DNA from: Pseudomonas aestuarii
Lineage (GTDB): Bacteria > Pseudomonadota > Gammaproteobacteria > Pseudomonadales > Pseudomonadaceae
Assembly (NCBI RefSeq): GCF_027988105.1
Contig: NZ_JAQJZJ010000006.1
Location: 186,001-250,000 of the forward strand
Reading direction: 5' to 3'
DNA: 64,000 nt
Shown: positions 36,442 to 45,687 of the stretch, piece by piece
How the letters are laid out: every line of letters starts with the position of its first letter
How positions within the stretch are numbered: position 1 is the stretch's first letter
The notes under the pieces: generated by a model
Databases searched by the model: none
What the model saw: the letters and a program-made list of their open reading frames with translations, nothing else
What the model was told of the DNA's origin: nothing
Translations under genes and position numbers: made by a program

Positions 36442-38328
36442 ATGTGGCACGATAACGAAACGACGATCGACTACCTCAATTTTGGCGTCGTGGCAGATGC
36501 TTGCGCCAGTTTGTTGCGACGTGCTGGTGGAGCACCGATATCGATTGGGGTATCAGGGGGTTGGGGCGCTGGGAAATCTTCGCTCGTCCAGATGATCGCA
36601 TCTCGATTGAAGGAGGCTGATAAGCCTGAAGGCGCTGATGGAAGCGCTGAAGCCAAAAAGAATACCTATGTCGTCGTTACGTTCAATCCTTGGCTGTACC
36701 AGGATTTCGAAAGCGCACGCAGCGCTTTGCTTCAGATCGTCGGTGATGAAGTACTGCGCTTGGCAGAGAGCGAACCGAACCTGCTGAAAAAGGCCAAACG
36801 GCTTTGGCAGCGAATCAATCTTCTTCGGTTGGCGCAGCTAGGCGGCGAGGCCGCCGTGACAATTACAACCGGTATCCCTGTAGGGGCCATCGGACAGGCG
36901 ATAGGCAAAGTCGTCGGTTTGATGGGGTCATCAGATAAAGAAGCTGAGCCTAGCGACGACAAAGAAGAAGGCGTTGAACTGAGCAGCCTGGGCGGTTTGA
37001 TCAAGCCCGGTCAACCGCTTTCTTTGCCCAATGAAATTCATGCGTTCCGCGTCGCCCTTGAAAAGCTTCTGGATGAGCTGAAAGTCACGATGGTGGTTTT
37101 TGTCGACGACCTGGACAGGTGCTTACCGAAGACAGCCATCTCAACATTGGAATCTATCCGGCTGCTTTTGTTTATCAAAAGAACAGCCTTTGTAATTGCA
37201 GCGGACAATGAGTTCATTCGCGGAGCGGTCAAGGTTCACTTCGAAGGCACGGGCATTACCAGCGATATTGCGACGAACTATTTCGACAAGCTGATTCAAG
37301 TTCCGCTTCACGTGCCCAGGTTGGGCGTCAACGAAGCCAAGGCTTATCTGGTGCTTCTGCTGCTCCAGCGCGCTACAGAAGACGGGCAGTATTCAGCTGA
37401 AAATTTCGAAGCGGCGAAGGAGTCGATCTCTTCTCGCCTGCGCCAGAGCTGGAAGGGCGAGACGATTACAGCTGAGTTTCTCTATGGGCTCGTGAGCAAC
37501 GATCAAGAGTTGGTGGATTTGATGGACTTGGCGCAGGGACTTGCCTCCCTGATGTTTAAGTCCACAGCAGTGAGCGCAAACCCAAGGCTCATGAAGCGCT
37601 TTCTAAACACGGTCTTCTTACGCAGTGCCTTGGCGGAACCTCAGGGCATAAAGCTGGATATTCCATCGTTGGCCAAGTGGCACTTATTGGAACGCTGTGA
37701 TGAGAATCTCGCCAATGCACTCGCGGCGATGGTCAACTCTGAAAACGATGGCCAGGTAGAGATTTTGCGATCAGCCGAGGCGGCAGCGGATGAGGACGCC
37801 CCGTTGCCTGCTTTATTCACCAATGAGGCATTCGCGAGAGAATGGCTAAAGCTATCCCCGGCTCTTGGAGCCACAGACCTTAGGGCTCTGCTCCATTTGA
37901 GTCGCGATACCGCTACTCGCGATTTCGGCGATGACAACATGACTCCAGAATCCCGAGAGCTCAGAGACACCTTGAAGCTGGCTACAAGCGGTCATGCTGA
38001 ACTAAGCGCATTGATTCTAAAAGTAGGTCAGGTACAGGCCGAGATCGCGATGGCGAAAGCATGGCAAAGCAACGCGTCATCACGTACGTGGAAGGCTGCC
38101 AAGGACGTGTTCATGCTGATTGAAGTCTGCAAAACATTCCCAGACTTAGGGAAGAAAGCGGCTTCTCTGCTCAATCAGGCCCCATTGAAAGACATTGGCC
38201 CGGGCGTCATTCCCCCACTTGCACGTCAGCCTTGGGCCAGCGAAGCGCTCAAGTCATGGCAAGACTTCAATGAAGTCCAAAAAGCGACTAAAAACGCAAT
38301 CAACGCAGCGGTAAAGAAGGGAATCTAA
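36442..38328 (+). CDS. qatA: Qat anti-phage system ATPase QatA (KAP-family P-loop NTPase)
   Basis: The 628-residue KAP NTPase has Walker A GGWGAGKSS (residues 39-47) and Walker B/KAP motif VFVDDLDRC (219-227). It has a hydrophobic insert typical of KAP proteins at about 129-165 and a C-terminal helical domain. In Qat, QatA works with QatB, QatC (QueC-like) and QatD (TatD-like DNase) to protect against phage; the mechanism is not settled. It opens a four-gene operon, and its stop is directly followed by the qatB ATG. An imperfect dyad (GGATAT at 36322 pairing with ATATCC at 36380) lies in the leader region. Confidence 0.9.
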   Translation: MWHDNETTIDYLNFGVVADACASLLRRAGGAPISIGVSGGWGAGKSSLVQMIASRLKEADKPEGADGSAEAKKNTYVVVTFNPWLYQDFESARSALLQIVGDEVLRLAESEPNLLKKAKRLWQRINLLRLAQLGGEAAVTITTGIPVGAIGQAIGKVVGLMGSSDKEAEPSDDKEEGVELSSLGGLIKPGQPLSLPNEIHAFRVALEKLLDELKVTMVVFVDDLDRCLPKTAISTLESIRLLLFIKRTAFVIAADNEFIRGAVKVHFEGTGITSDIATNYFDKLIQVPLHVPRLGVNEAKAYLVLLLLQRATEDGQYSAENFEAAKESISSRLRQSWKGETITAEFLYGLVSNDQELVDLMDLAQGLASLMFKSTAVSANPRLMKRFLNTVFLRSALAEPQGIKLDIPSLAKWHLLERCDENLANALAAMVNSENDGQVEILRSAEAAADEDAPLPALFTNEAFAREWLKLSPALGATDLRALLHLSRDTATRDFGDDNMTPESRELRDTLKLATSGHAELSALILKVGQVQAEIAMAKAWQSNASSRTWKAAKDVFMLIEVCKTFPDLGKKAASLLNQAPLKDIGPGVIPPLARQPWASEALKSWQDFNEVQKATKNAINAAVKKGI

Positions 38329-39222
38329 ATGGGTACTTCGACTTCCAGCGGTGGGGGCAAAGGCGGCTCCCCGTTCGACCCTGAGTGGTTGGATCTAGGC
38401 GCAGGCGCACCAAGTAATGGCGATGGCGCGCCTCCTGATGCGGGCGATGGTAATGGCTCACCCCAAGACTCGGGCGATGGTGCTGCTGGCGATGGCGATG
38501 GCGATGCTGGGGATGGTGTAGATGGTGTAGATGAGGGAGCCGCGCAGGAGGCAGAGAATCCAGATTTCGCCCCAGGTCGCAGGTTTGCACCGGCTCGTTC
38601 CAAACTATCGAATTACTTAGGCGGCGGTGGCCGTGATGCTCTGCGCGGTGCTGCCAAGAGCATGGTGAGCAAAGGCATGGGTGGCTCTGGTCGGGCCGCC
38701 TCTACCATGCGCGGCACCGCACAGGGTGCAGGTCGACTCGGTGCGTTTCTGGAAGCTGTTCGGGACGGCACGGATGCACGCATCAGAGACTGGGTGCAGC
38801 GCGTTCGCGGCGCCAACTTGTCGGCTAACGATCTTGCGCTCGAACTGATCAGAGAGGTCATGCCCGATACGGGCAGTATCGATGATGAATCGTTGCGAAA
38901 TGCAGCGGCCGACGCCATGGCAATGCTCTACGAACAAGATCCGCAGGTCGACATCTTCAGTCTCTCAGATCAGCAGATTGCTGACGTCATCGGCTACACG
39001 ATCGCCAATGAGGTGTGTAACCGCATGGATCTGCAGCTAGGGCAGACCTACGAAAAGCTCAAGCACCAGCCGAGAGAGATTCAGGCGCTGCGTAATGACA
39101 TCAAGGAATGGGTACACGGAGAGGTATGCGCGGTCATGGAACAAATCCTGCCAAGACAACTCGACCCGCAAGGTCTCGCCAAAGCGGTACTTGAAACGGC
39201 GTTGGGGGTATTCGCAGAATGA
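38329..39222 (+). CDS. qatB: Qat anti-phage system associated protein QatB
   Basis: This 297-residue protein has no enzyme motif that I recognise. Residues of about 25-75 are low-complexity Gly/Asp/Ala repeats (GDGNGSPQDSGDGAAGDGDG), followed by a Gly/Arg-rich stretch and a helical C-terminal domain. The name rests on position between a KAP ATPase and a QueC-like protein in a complete qatABCD order. It starts immediately after qatA and overlaps qatC by 4 bases. Confidence 0.85.
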   Translation: MGTSTSSGGGKGGSPFDPEWLDLGAGAPSNGDGAPPDAGDGNGSPQDSGDGAAGDGDGDAGDGVDGVDEGAAQEAENPDFAPGRRFAPARSKLSNYLGGGGRDALRGAAKSMVSKGMGGSGRAASTMRGTAQGAGRLGAFLEAVRDGTDARIRDWVQRVRGANLSANDLALELIREVMPDTGSIDDESLRNAAADAMAMLYEQDPQVDIFSLSDQQIADVIGYTIANEVCNRMDLQLGQTYEKLKHQPREIQALRNDIKEWVHGEVCAVMEQILPRQLDPQGLAKAVLETALGVFAE

Positions 39223-40484
39223 TTAAAGTTATCTGCACGACCGTGGAGCGACTTCCTGCAAATCTCGCCAAGGGCGAGCGGGCATTCACCTATTTCAAGA
39301 GTGCCAGGCGAGAAGGGGTAGGCACCATTGCTGCCGGGTGGCACGGTTCGCTTAAACGTAAGCGTTTTCACCCGACCCCGGATACCTGGGATTTTGTCCA
39401 ATTCTGCCTTGCGGTATGCAGTGCAGACTTATGCGGACTGCGCAGCACAAGTGCAGACGGTTGGACGCGCACTATCCAGCTTTCCGTTGGGTTGCACGAG
39501 CCATTGCGATGGCAGCCCTGGAAAGACGATCTTGAGCAAATGCTCAAGGTTCTGACCGGTGATTATTGGACATTGATCTTCACCGACGCGGGCGCCGCTC
39601 CACCGCAAGGGCGTCAGGAAATCATTGATCATGACTGCGTTTCACTGCTATCGGGCGGGCTCGATAGCCTCATCGGTGGCATTGACCTGGTTGCTCAAGG
39701 GCGACGTCCATTGTTCGTGTCTCAACTCGCTCATGAAGACTCCGAGCGGCAACGACACTACGCAGCGATGCTCAGTGGGCCTGGCTCACATTATCAGTGG
39801 AGCCACGGGATTGGGTTCAAGGGTGCCAGAGAGCCATCGACTCGTGGACGCTCGTTGGCTTTCTACGCATTTGCTGTGCTGGCGGCGTCAAAGCTGGGCG
39901 ATGCACGCCCGACAATCTTCATTCCAGAAAACGGTTTCATCTGCGTGAATCCACCATTGGTACCTGGCCGGGTTTCCAGCTTGAGTACTCGCACGACTCA
40001 TCCGCTGTTCATCAGCAAGCTTCAGAATGTCTTGGATGGATTGGGTGTTTCCGTTCATCTCGAGTTGCCCTATCGATTCAAGACGAAAGGCGAGATGATG
40101 AGCGATTGCCTCAACCAAACATTGCTCCAGCGGTGGGCGTCCGACTCCACGAGCTGCGGTCGATTTCGTACATACAACCGCACGCATTGCGGCCGTTGTG
40201 TTCCCTGTATGATTCGGCGCGCAGCATTCAATGCGTGGTCACCTGGTGTAGATGGAACACGCTATAAGTTTCCTTCGCTTGCTGGAAGCGACAAATCCGG
40301 AGGCCCCGATGATCCCATGGCAGTAGCGCTCGCAGTACTGACTGCCAGGAATAAGGGACTTGATAGTTTTCTCGGCGCTTCGTTGGCGTTTGCATCGCCA
40401 GCAGAGCGTGCCCATTACCGCCGTGTTCTAGCGAGTGGTATCAACGAGTTGGAAGCTTTGCTGGTTGGGGATGGAATACTTTGA
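39219..40484 (+). CDS. qatC: Qat anti-phage system QueC-like protein QatC
   Basis: The 421-residue protein has an N-terminal extension of about 135 residues followed by a QueC-like adenine-nucleotide alpha-hydrolase domain with the PP-loop SGGLDS (145-150). A zinc site of four Cys (313, 324, 327 and 330; CGRCVPC) matches QueC. QueC makes 7-cyano-7-deazaguanine; whether QatC modifies a nucleobase or a protein is open. The start ATGA overlaps qatB, and the stop overlaps the TTG start of qatD. Confidence 0.92.
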   Translation: MIKVICTTVERLPANLAKGERAFTYFKSARREGVGTIAAGWHGSLKRKRFHPTPDTWDFVQFCLAVCSADLCGLRSTSADGWTRTIQLSVGLHEPLRWQPWKDDLEQMLKVLTGDYWTLIFTDAGAAPPQGRQEIIDHDCVSLLSGGLDSLIGGIDLVAQGRRPLFVSQLAHEDSERQRHYAAMLSGPGSHYQWSHGIGFKGAREPSTRGRSLAFYAFAVLAASKLGDARPTIFIPENGFICVNPPLVPGRVSSLSTRTTHPLFISKLQNVLDGLGVSVHLELPYRFKTKGEMMSDCLNQTLLQRWASDSTSCGRFRTYNRTHCGRCVPCMIRRAAFNAWSPGVDGTRYKFPSLAGSDKSGGPDDPMAVALAVLTARNKGLDSFLGASLAFASPAERAHYRRVLASGINELEALLVGDGIL

Positions 40485-41233
40485 TCGACTTTCACTGCCA
40501 CCTCGATCTGTATCCCAACGCTCGTGATGTGTACGCCGGAGCAGTTAAGAAGAACGCTTTTACATGGTTAGTGACCACGAGCCCTAGGGCGTATGAAGCC
40601 TCCAGTCGGGTGCTTGGTAGCGATCCAAAAGTATTGATTACCCCAGGTCTACATCCAGAAATTGTCCATGATCGGTTTCACGAGCTGGAGCTGTTACTGG
40701 AGCAAGTCGGACCGGCGAAAGCTGTTGGCGAGGTAGGATTGGATGGCTCTCGGCGCTTTCAGCGCAGTTACGAGTTGCAGCGCAAAGTATTCGTCTCCAC
40801 GATCGAAAGGTGTCATCAGCTTGGTGGGCGAGCGCTCAGTATTCATTCCCGGCAGGCTGTGGGCGACGTCTTATCAGCCCTTAAGTCCTACCCGGATTAT
40901 GGGGTCGCTGTGTTGCACTGGTTCACTGGAACGGGGGCAGAACTCAAGTCTGCGGTTGAAGCGGGGTGCTGGTTCAGCATAGGGCCGGCCGCATTCAACT
41001 CCGCCGCCGGTAAGGCTTTGGCGAAAAAACTACCAAAAGATAGGGTGGTACCTGAAAGCGACGGTCCGTTTGCTCAAGTGGATGGGGTGTCCGTCCTGCC
41101 CTGGAGTTTGGATATGACGGCGGCGCTGCTCTCTGATTCTTGGGGACTACCTGCGACGGAGGTTCAGGAGCGTCTCAAAGAGAACTCTCGGCAGCTGCTA
41201 ACGCTCATTGGGTATCAGGTGGATATCCCTTAA
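40481..41233 (+). CDS. qatD: Qat anti-phage system TatD-like DNase QatD
   Basis: The 250-residue metal-dependent hydrolase has all TatD ligands: His5 and His7 (DFHCH), Glu84 (GEVGLDG), His122, His146 and Asp194. TatD enzymes are 3'-5' DNases. The start is a TTG at 40481 that overlaps the qatC stop (TTGA); no ATG fits the N-terminus of the domain, which begins MIDFHCH. It is the last gene of the Qat operon. Confidence 0.92.
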   Translation: MIDFHCHLDLYPNARDVYAGAVKKNAFTWLVTTSPRAYEASSRVLGSDPKVLITPGLHPEIVHDRFHELELLLEQVGPAKAVGEVGLDGSRRFQRSYELQRKVFVSTIERCHQLGGRALSIHSRQAVGDVLSALKSYPDYGVAVLHWFTGTGAELKSAVEAGCWFSIGPAAFNSAAGKALAKKLPKDRVVPESDGPFAQVDGVSVLPWSLDMTAALLSDSWGLPATEVQERLKENSRQLLTLIGYQVDIP

Positions 41234-41392
41234 AGAGTTCTGCCTCTGAGCTCTAGCTGTAAAGTATGAAAGGGTATGACCCGTGTGGCTGTTATGGACG
41301 CTTACCATAGCTAAAGATTTATTTTTCGCTCTTCATGCGCTAGGCAGGGCGTTATCGTCACACCCTCGAGTCGGTAAGCGATACGGTTCATG

Positions 41393-42166
41393 TTAGTTGA
41401 CCCCCTGCATCACCCGGCATTTTGGAAAAGTCGAGCAGCCCCAGAATTGCGGACCCGCTTTCGGCCCTGATTTCACGGTGCGGATCAGCAGGGCGCTGCC
41501 ACATTTCGGGCATTGCCGCTCGGATGTCGGATCACTGCGGCGCTTAAGGTTTTGCACATGCTCGCGGTGGGTGGCGAGGGTGGGTGCGCGGCGGCCGGTT
41601 TGCAGGGCATGCAGCATGGCGTCGACTTCAGCCTCGCTGAATACCTGCTGCTGGAATGACTGGATATAGCGGATAAAGCCGATGCCCTGGGTGACGTTGG
41701 CCGGCACCTCGGTTTTGAAGGTGCTGCCACCGACGAAGGTGATGACCGAGTGCAGGTGCTCGGGGCTGACGCCGAGGGCGGCTTCCAGGGCTTTGAGGTG
41801 TTTGTAGTTCTGCCGCAGCGGGTTCTGGAATTTGAAGGTGCGTTTGTAGAGCTTCTGCGTCCACTGTGGCTGCTTCTCGCTGCCGAAGATCCAGCCGCTC
41901 ATGTTCTTCGTTTCCAGCACGAAGATGCCGTAGGGCGAGAGGAAGACGTGGTCAATCTGCGTGGTGCCGTCAGGCGTGTTCAGGGTGACGTTGTGCAGGC
42001 GGCGGTAGGTTTGCTTGTCCAGCTGCCAGTGGGCGAACAGGCGCACCAGCAGCTCGCCGATATGCCCCTTGGCCCAGGGCGACTTGAGCAGGCCAATCAG
42101 CAGCATCAGCGGAATAAACCAGCCGAGCGTGCCCCAGACTTGCGTAATGATAGGGGTGAAGTCCAT
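41393..42166 (-). CDS. NERD-domain nuclease-like protein with zinc ribbon
   Basis: The 257-residue protein has an N-terminal membrane segment (WGTLGWFIPLMLLIGLL) and a NERD domain with the PD-(D/E)xK-like core IDHVFLSPYGIFVLETKN. A C-terminal topoisomerase-type C4 zinc finger follows (CPKCGSALLIRTVKSG, then FWGCSTFPKC). NERD proteins are predicted nucleases often found in defence islands and plasmids. It is transcribed leftward, convergent with qatD. Confidence 0.85.
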   Translation of the reverse strand: MDFTPIITQVWGTLGWFIPLMLLIGLLKSPWAKGHIGELLVRLFAHWQLDKQTYRRLHNVTLNTPDGTTQIDHVFLSPYGIFVLETKNMSGWIFGSEKQPQWTQKLYKRTFKFQNPLRQNYKHLKALEAALGVSPEHLHSVITFVGGSTFKTEVPANVTQGIGFIRYIQSFQQQVFSEAEVDAMLHALQTGRRAPTLATHREHVQNLKRRSDPTSERQCPKCGSALLIRTVKSGPKAGPQFWGCSTFPKCRVMQGVN

Positions 42167-42319
42167 TTCTCAACCTTCAATAGTCCTGAGGTATTCTGGA
42201 TCTTACCGGAAGTAAGCGTAAGTGGACGAAGTTATCGCCGGGAAAGCCATTGCTTGAATAACATCGCTGAAACATCGCAAACGTGCGTGCTAGAGCGTAA
42301 TCTGCGATGTAGTTTTGAG

Positions 42320-43198
42320 TCAGCGTTGTTCGTCAAGTAGCTGCAGTCGGGCCATTACCTCTTCTCTGGCGAGAGGCGAGTAGATCCAGTTTTTGTATTT
42401 TTGGTTGTACTCGCCGCCGAGTTGGTTGCGCCAGGACTTGAGCAGTTCGGTGATCTGCGGGTTATACGTCCAGGAGCGAACGGCTATCGAGCCTGTGGGC
42501 AGTATTCGGGCCGACACCCACATACCCATGATGGTGAAACGGTGCTCTGGGCATTTGCTGGTGGGTTCGGTTACTAGCGCGGTAATCGCTAGCGATACCG
42601 CATCAATCGCTAGCGGTAATAGCACGGGCGGTGCCTCTGGGAAAATCCAGGTGATGTTGGATGCCTGCTCGAGGATGAGTTTTTTCAGCTCGGCTGATGG
42701 AATCGGCAGTTTGCTGCAGAGCAAGTCGCTCAGGTCTAGCTCGATGGTCTTGATGCCAACAGCTTTGATCCGCTCCAGTTTTTCCTCGGCAATGAACGAA
42801 GTAACGGCGATTTCGATAAACAGCTGGGTACCATCGTAGAGGTGGGCCACTAGGTCAGGCTGAAAACCGGCCTGGGGCACTTCTTGGTCCACTTTGACGA
42901 AGTCCCACCAGCTGGTTGGGTCTGGGCTATCAGGGTAAACACCGGGCATGGGTGGAAGCTGTAGGCCAAGGTTGTCGCAAATGACTTCCTTGGCGTAAAG
43001 GTGCAGGAGACTTTCACGTTGGATATAACAGCTTTCTTTGTTTGAGTGGTGAGCGAAGTGGTGTTCGCGGATCATGCCTTTGCGGGCGATTACTGCCTCG
43101 CCACAGCAAACGCAGGTGCAGTTGCAAGAAAGCCCGCGTAAGGCTTGGTCGATGGTGGTTAGTCGGCTGTTTTGGTTAAGTGCTACGAACATGCTCAT
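42320..43198 (-). CDS. CoiA-like competence/nuclease-fold protein
   Basis: The 292-residue protein begins with a CoiA-type zinc-ribbon and basic segment (CNCTCVCCGEAVIARKG, then REHHFAHHSN). A PD-(D/E)xK-like core follows (QPDLVAHLYDGTQLFIEIAV, with Asp, Glu and a downstream Glu-Lys). CoiA is needed for recombination of incoming DNA in Gram-positive competence; the role of the proteobacterial relatives is unknown. The start at 43198 has a weak upstream signal. It is probably a nuclease-like accessory gene of the island. Confidence 0.7.
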   Translation of the reverse strand: MSMFVALNQNSRLTTIDQALRGLSCNCTCVCCGEAVIARKGMIREHHFAHHSNKESCYIQRESLLHLYAKEVICDNLGLQLPPMPGVYPDSPDPTSWWDFVKVDQEVPQAGFQPDLVAHLYDGTQLFIEIAVTSFIAEEKLERIKAVGIKTIELDLSDLLCSKLPIPSAELKKLILEQASNITWIFPEAPPVLLPLAIDAVSLAITALVTEPTSKCPEHRFTIMGMWVSARILPTGSIAVRSWTYNPQITELLKSWRNQLGGEYNQKYKNWIYSPLAREEVMARLQLLDEQR

Positions 43199-43336
43199 GG
43201 TTTACTCCGTTGGTGTAAAGACGGCTCCAAGAGTCATGTGTCATGTGGTTCGGAACATCCCCATAACCCTCGCATAAGGGGGTTCGTGTAGGGTTCATTT
43301 GGTACGTGAAAGCCTTTTGTTACGGGCGGTAGGGAG

Positions 43337-44323
43337 ATGTTTGTGCTGGAAGTAATGCGCTGCCTGGATGAAGAGCTAAAGCAAAATCCGGCGCCTGATT
43401 TGAAGGCTTACACAGTGATTAGGTTCTTGCTGGACTCCAGTATCACAGCCCTCGAAAAAGGTAATCGCGATCCGCAGACGTTTGATCGCCCGAGTTTATT
43501 GGCTTCTTGTTATCCCAAGGTAAAAGTCGATGGACGCAATCCTGCGCGCTGGCTTCCGGCGGGAACACTGGAGACTTTTTTGGATTCGCGCAGGAATTCA
43601 CTGCTTGCTCGGATAGAGAAAGCTGGATTGGACCAACTGCCTGCTATCGGAAGTAATGATGGTGTTGGAGGCTCGGGCAATCAGCGCATCTACTGGCTAA
43701 CGGTTGGGTCTGCCGAAGATCTACGGTCAATGCCGGCGGCTGAGCAGGATCTTAAAAGTCTCGTCTATACGCGGACTGAGATAGGGGAGGTGAAGCCTGC
43801 TTTGTTTTTAAGGCTTTTTTTCAAGAAGGGTGAGCTGAAGAATCGTAGCTGGCGTGGGCTATTGCTATTAATCAGCGTATTGCTAGGAATGCTTTTTTTA
43901 TCGCTGTGGATCTTGGCTTCGTTGTGGACTCTGTCTATTGCCGATCAGGCGCTAACGCTTCGCCAGTTGGTTGGTAGCATTGTAGTGTGCGGCTTCGCCT
44001 GGATTGTTTGGCAGAACGTTTATCTGCCTTGGATGCAGTTACTGGACAACCGTGTGGCCAAGGCGGCGAGCCCATTGCTGGCGATCACAGAGGACTCTGC
44101 TGAGCTCGAAATGTATCGAGATAGCGAGAAGCACCCGTGGACTCGCTTTGTTCGGTTCTCGAGTGATTGCCCGCTCTGCAGTGGTCGAATCCTGCTGATG
44201 CCAGGCAAACCGGACCATCTGGTTCCGTTGGTTGGGCGGTGCGGCGAGAGTCCTCATGCGCACGTGTTTAGCTTCGATAGAGCGAGGATGTCAGGTGTTT
44301 ATATTGGGCCGGCATTGAGCTGA
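43337..44323 (+). CDS. Membrane protein of unknown function
   Basis: I do not recognise this 328-residue protein. The N-terminal 170 residues are soluble. Two adjacent membrane segments span about 173-198 and 208-233. The C-terminal domain has CPLC at 278-281 and a further Cys302 and His307, which could form a zinc site. An in-frame GTG or ATG earlier than 43337 is not supported, and TAGGGAG lies just upstream. Its neighbours are CoiA-like and Fic genes on the opposite strand. Base composition matches the island rather than the backbone. Confidence 0.7.
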   Translation: MFVLEVMRCLDEELKQNPAPDLKAYTVIRFLLDSSITALEKGNRDPQTFDRPSLLASCYPKVKVDGRNPARWLPAGTLETFLDSRRNSLLARIEKAGLDQLPAIGSNDGVGGSGNQRIYWLTVGSAEDLRSMPAAEQDLKSLVYTRTEIGEVKPALFLRLFFKKGELKNRSWRGLLLLISVLLGMLFLSLWILASLWTLSIADQALTLRQLVGSIVVCGFAWIVWQNVYLPWMQLLDNRVAKAASPLLAITEDSAELEMYRDSEKHPWTRFVRFSSDCPLCSGRILLMPGKPDHLVPLVGRCGESPHAHVFSFDRARMSGVYIGPALS

Positions 44324-44383
44324 TGGGCGTTGCGATTGATCCCCTTTTCTCGGGCGTGAAAATGGGATCAATCGTGGAACAGG

Positions 44384-45529
44384 TCAAAAAGGCTCGCGGG
44401 GGCTGTCCCCTCCGGCAATCGCATAGCGCGTACTTCTTCCGCGCCCCGTCAGCCGTTGCAATACACCCTTCTCAAGAAGATCAGCCAAGTGCCGCGTAGC
44501 AGTGGCCTTACTGACCTTGGCGACCGCTTGGTACTGCGCCGCGCTGATGCCGGCCTCAAAGCCTTTCTCGCCACCATCCAGTAAGCGGTTTAGCACCTTG
44601 ATCTGCTCGGCGGAAAACGGTTGGGCACGATGTTGCTGCCAGAAGCGCGCCTTGGCCAGTACACGGTCGATGCGGGCAAGTGCCTGCTCCAGACTCTTGA
44701 GCAATGTGCCGAGAAACCACTGCAGCCAGGCAGTGATATCCAGCGCGCCTTTCTGGCTGGCTTCCAGGATGCGGTAATAGCCAGCGCGGTCATCGAGGAT
44801 GCTGGCTGACATGGCGTAAAAGCGGATCGACTGATGTTCGCCCTGAGCCAATGCTAGGTCGGTTATCGCGCGTGTCAGGCGCCCGTTACCGTCATCGAAG
44901 GGGTGCAGGGTCACGAACCAGAAATGGGCGATGCCGGCGCGTAGCAATGGGTCGAGACTGGCATCGCTGCGGCTGCTTTCGAACCAGGCGAGGAAGTCGC
45001 CCAGCTGTTCTTCCAGCCCTGCGCGTGGTGGGGCTTCAAAGTGTACGTTGGGACGGTCGACGCGGCCTGAAACTACCTGCATGGGCTCTTCGCCGCGCAG
45101 TGTGCCAATGCGTAGTGGGCGTGCCAGCAGGTCATCGTCGCTGGGGAACAGCCAGCAGTGCCAGCCGTACAGTCGCTCCAGATCTAACGGTTGCTGATGT
45201 GCGCGAGTGGCATCGAGCAGTAACTCTGCCAAGCCTTCCGAGCGGGCAGTGGTGCGGCCTCCATCGTTCAACCCCAAGCGCCGCGCCAGTGATGAGCGAA
45301 CCGAGCCGACATTCAGCTGTTCACCCTCGATGGCTGACGAGGTGACGATGTTCTGCAGCATGGCATCCAGGCTGCTCTGCACTTCAGTATCACTACCAAC
45401 AGCACCGAGCATCCCGAGCAAACGGCCCTGAGCCTGGCCGCAAGCGCGCAGAAGCGGGGCAAGCGGTTCGGCTTGCCAGCTGAAGTGCGGCCAATTTGGC
45501 TGCTGCCAGATCCAGAAGGGGGTATTCAT
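44384..45529 (-). CDS. Fic-family AMP transferase-like protein with C-terminal winged helix
   Basis: The 381-residue protein has an N-terminal DUF4172-type domain and an inhibitory helix motif SSAIEGE (64-70) that normally blocks the ATP site. The Fic catalytic motif HPFDDGNGR is at 209-217, complete with His. The C-terminal 65 residues form a winged helix (ISAAQYQAVAKVSKATATRH, then LLEKGVLQRLTGRGRSTRY). Fic enzymes usually transfer AMP to a target protein; the target is unknown. A duplicated operator just upstream suggests autoregulation through the winged helix. Confidence 0.9.
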   Translation of the reverse strand: MNTPFWIWQQPNWPHFSWQAEPLAPLLRACGQAQGRLLGMLGAVGSDTEVQSSLDAMLQNIVTSSAIEGEQLNVGSVRSSLARRLGLNDGGRTTARSEGLAELLLDATRAHQQPLDLERLYGWHCWLFPSDDDLLARPLRIGTLRGEEPMQVVSGRVDRPNVHFEAPPRAGLEEQLGDFLAWFESSRSDASLDPLLRAGIAHFWFVTLHPFDDGNGRLTRAITDLALAQGEHQSIRFYAMSASILDDRAGYYRILEASQKGALDITAWLQWFLGTLLKSLEQALARIDRVLAKARFWQQHRAQPFSAEQIKVLNRLLDGGEKGFEAGISAAQYQAVAKVSKATATRHLADLLEKGVLQRLTGRGRSTRYAIAGGDSPREPF

Positions 45530-45544
45530 GGGGCTTGATCATCT

Positions 45545-45609
45545 GTGAGCCGATTATCGAGCCTATTCGGCTCATTAGATGAGCCGATAATGCCGGCTAT
45601 TCAGCTCAC
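45545..45609. promoter_or_regulatory. Tandemly duplicated 31-bp dyad, probable fic operator
   Basis: Four copies of an 11-13 base word (R-TGAGCCGAWWAT) alternate in orientation: forward at 45545-45557, reverse at 45564-45575, forward at 45579-45591, reverse at 45598-45609. They form two 31-bp dyads with a 34-base period, 15-80 bases upstream of the Fic start. This is the geometry of a cooperative repressor site. The ligand protein is presumably the Fic protein itself or an unlinked regulator. Confidence 0.7.
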
Positions 45610-45639
45610 TGTCTAATCAATGTCATCAGCCTGCGCAAG

Positions 45640-45687
45640 CAGAGAGCAGAGAGCAGAGAGCAGAGAGCAGGGGGTAGAGAGCAGGGG
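45640..45687. repeat. Heptamer microsatellite (CAGAGAG)n
   Basis: Four exact CAGAGAG units are followed by degenerate units CAGGGGG, TAGAGAG and CAGGGGG. It lies in non-coding DNA and could vary in length by slippage. Confidence 0.8.

Noticed and set aside
38300..38603. Ser/Pro-rich or His-rich frames opposite qatB
   Set aside because: They mirror the Gly/Asp low-complexity repeat of qatB on the coding strand.
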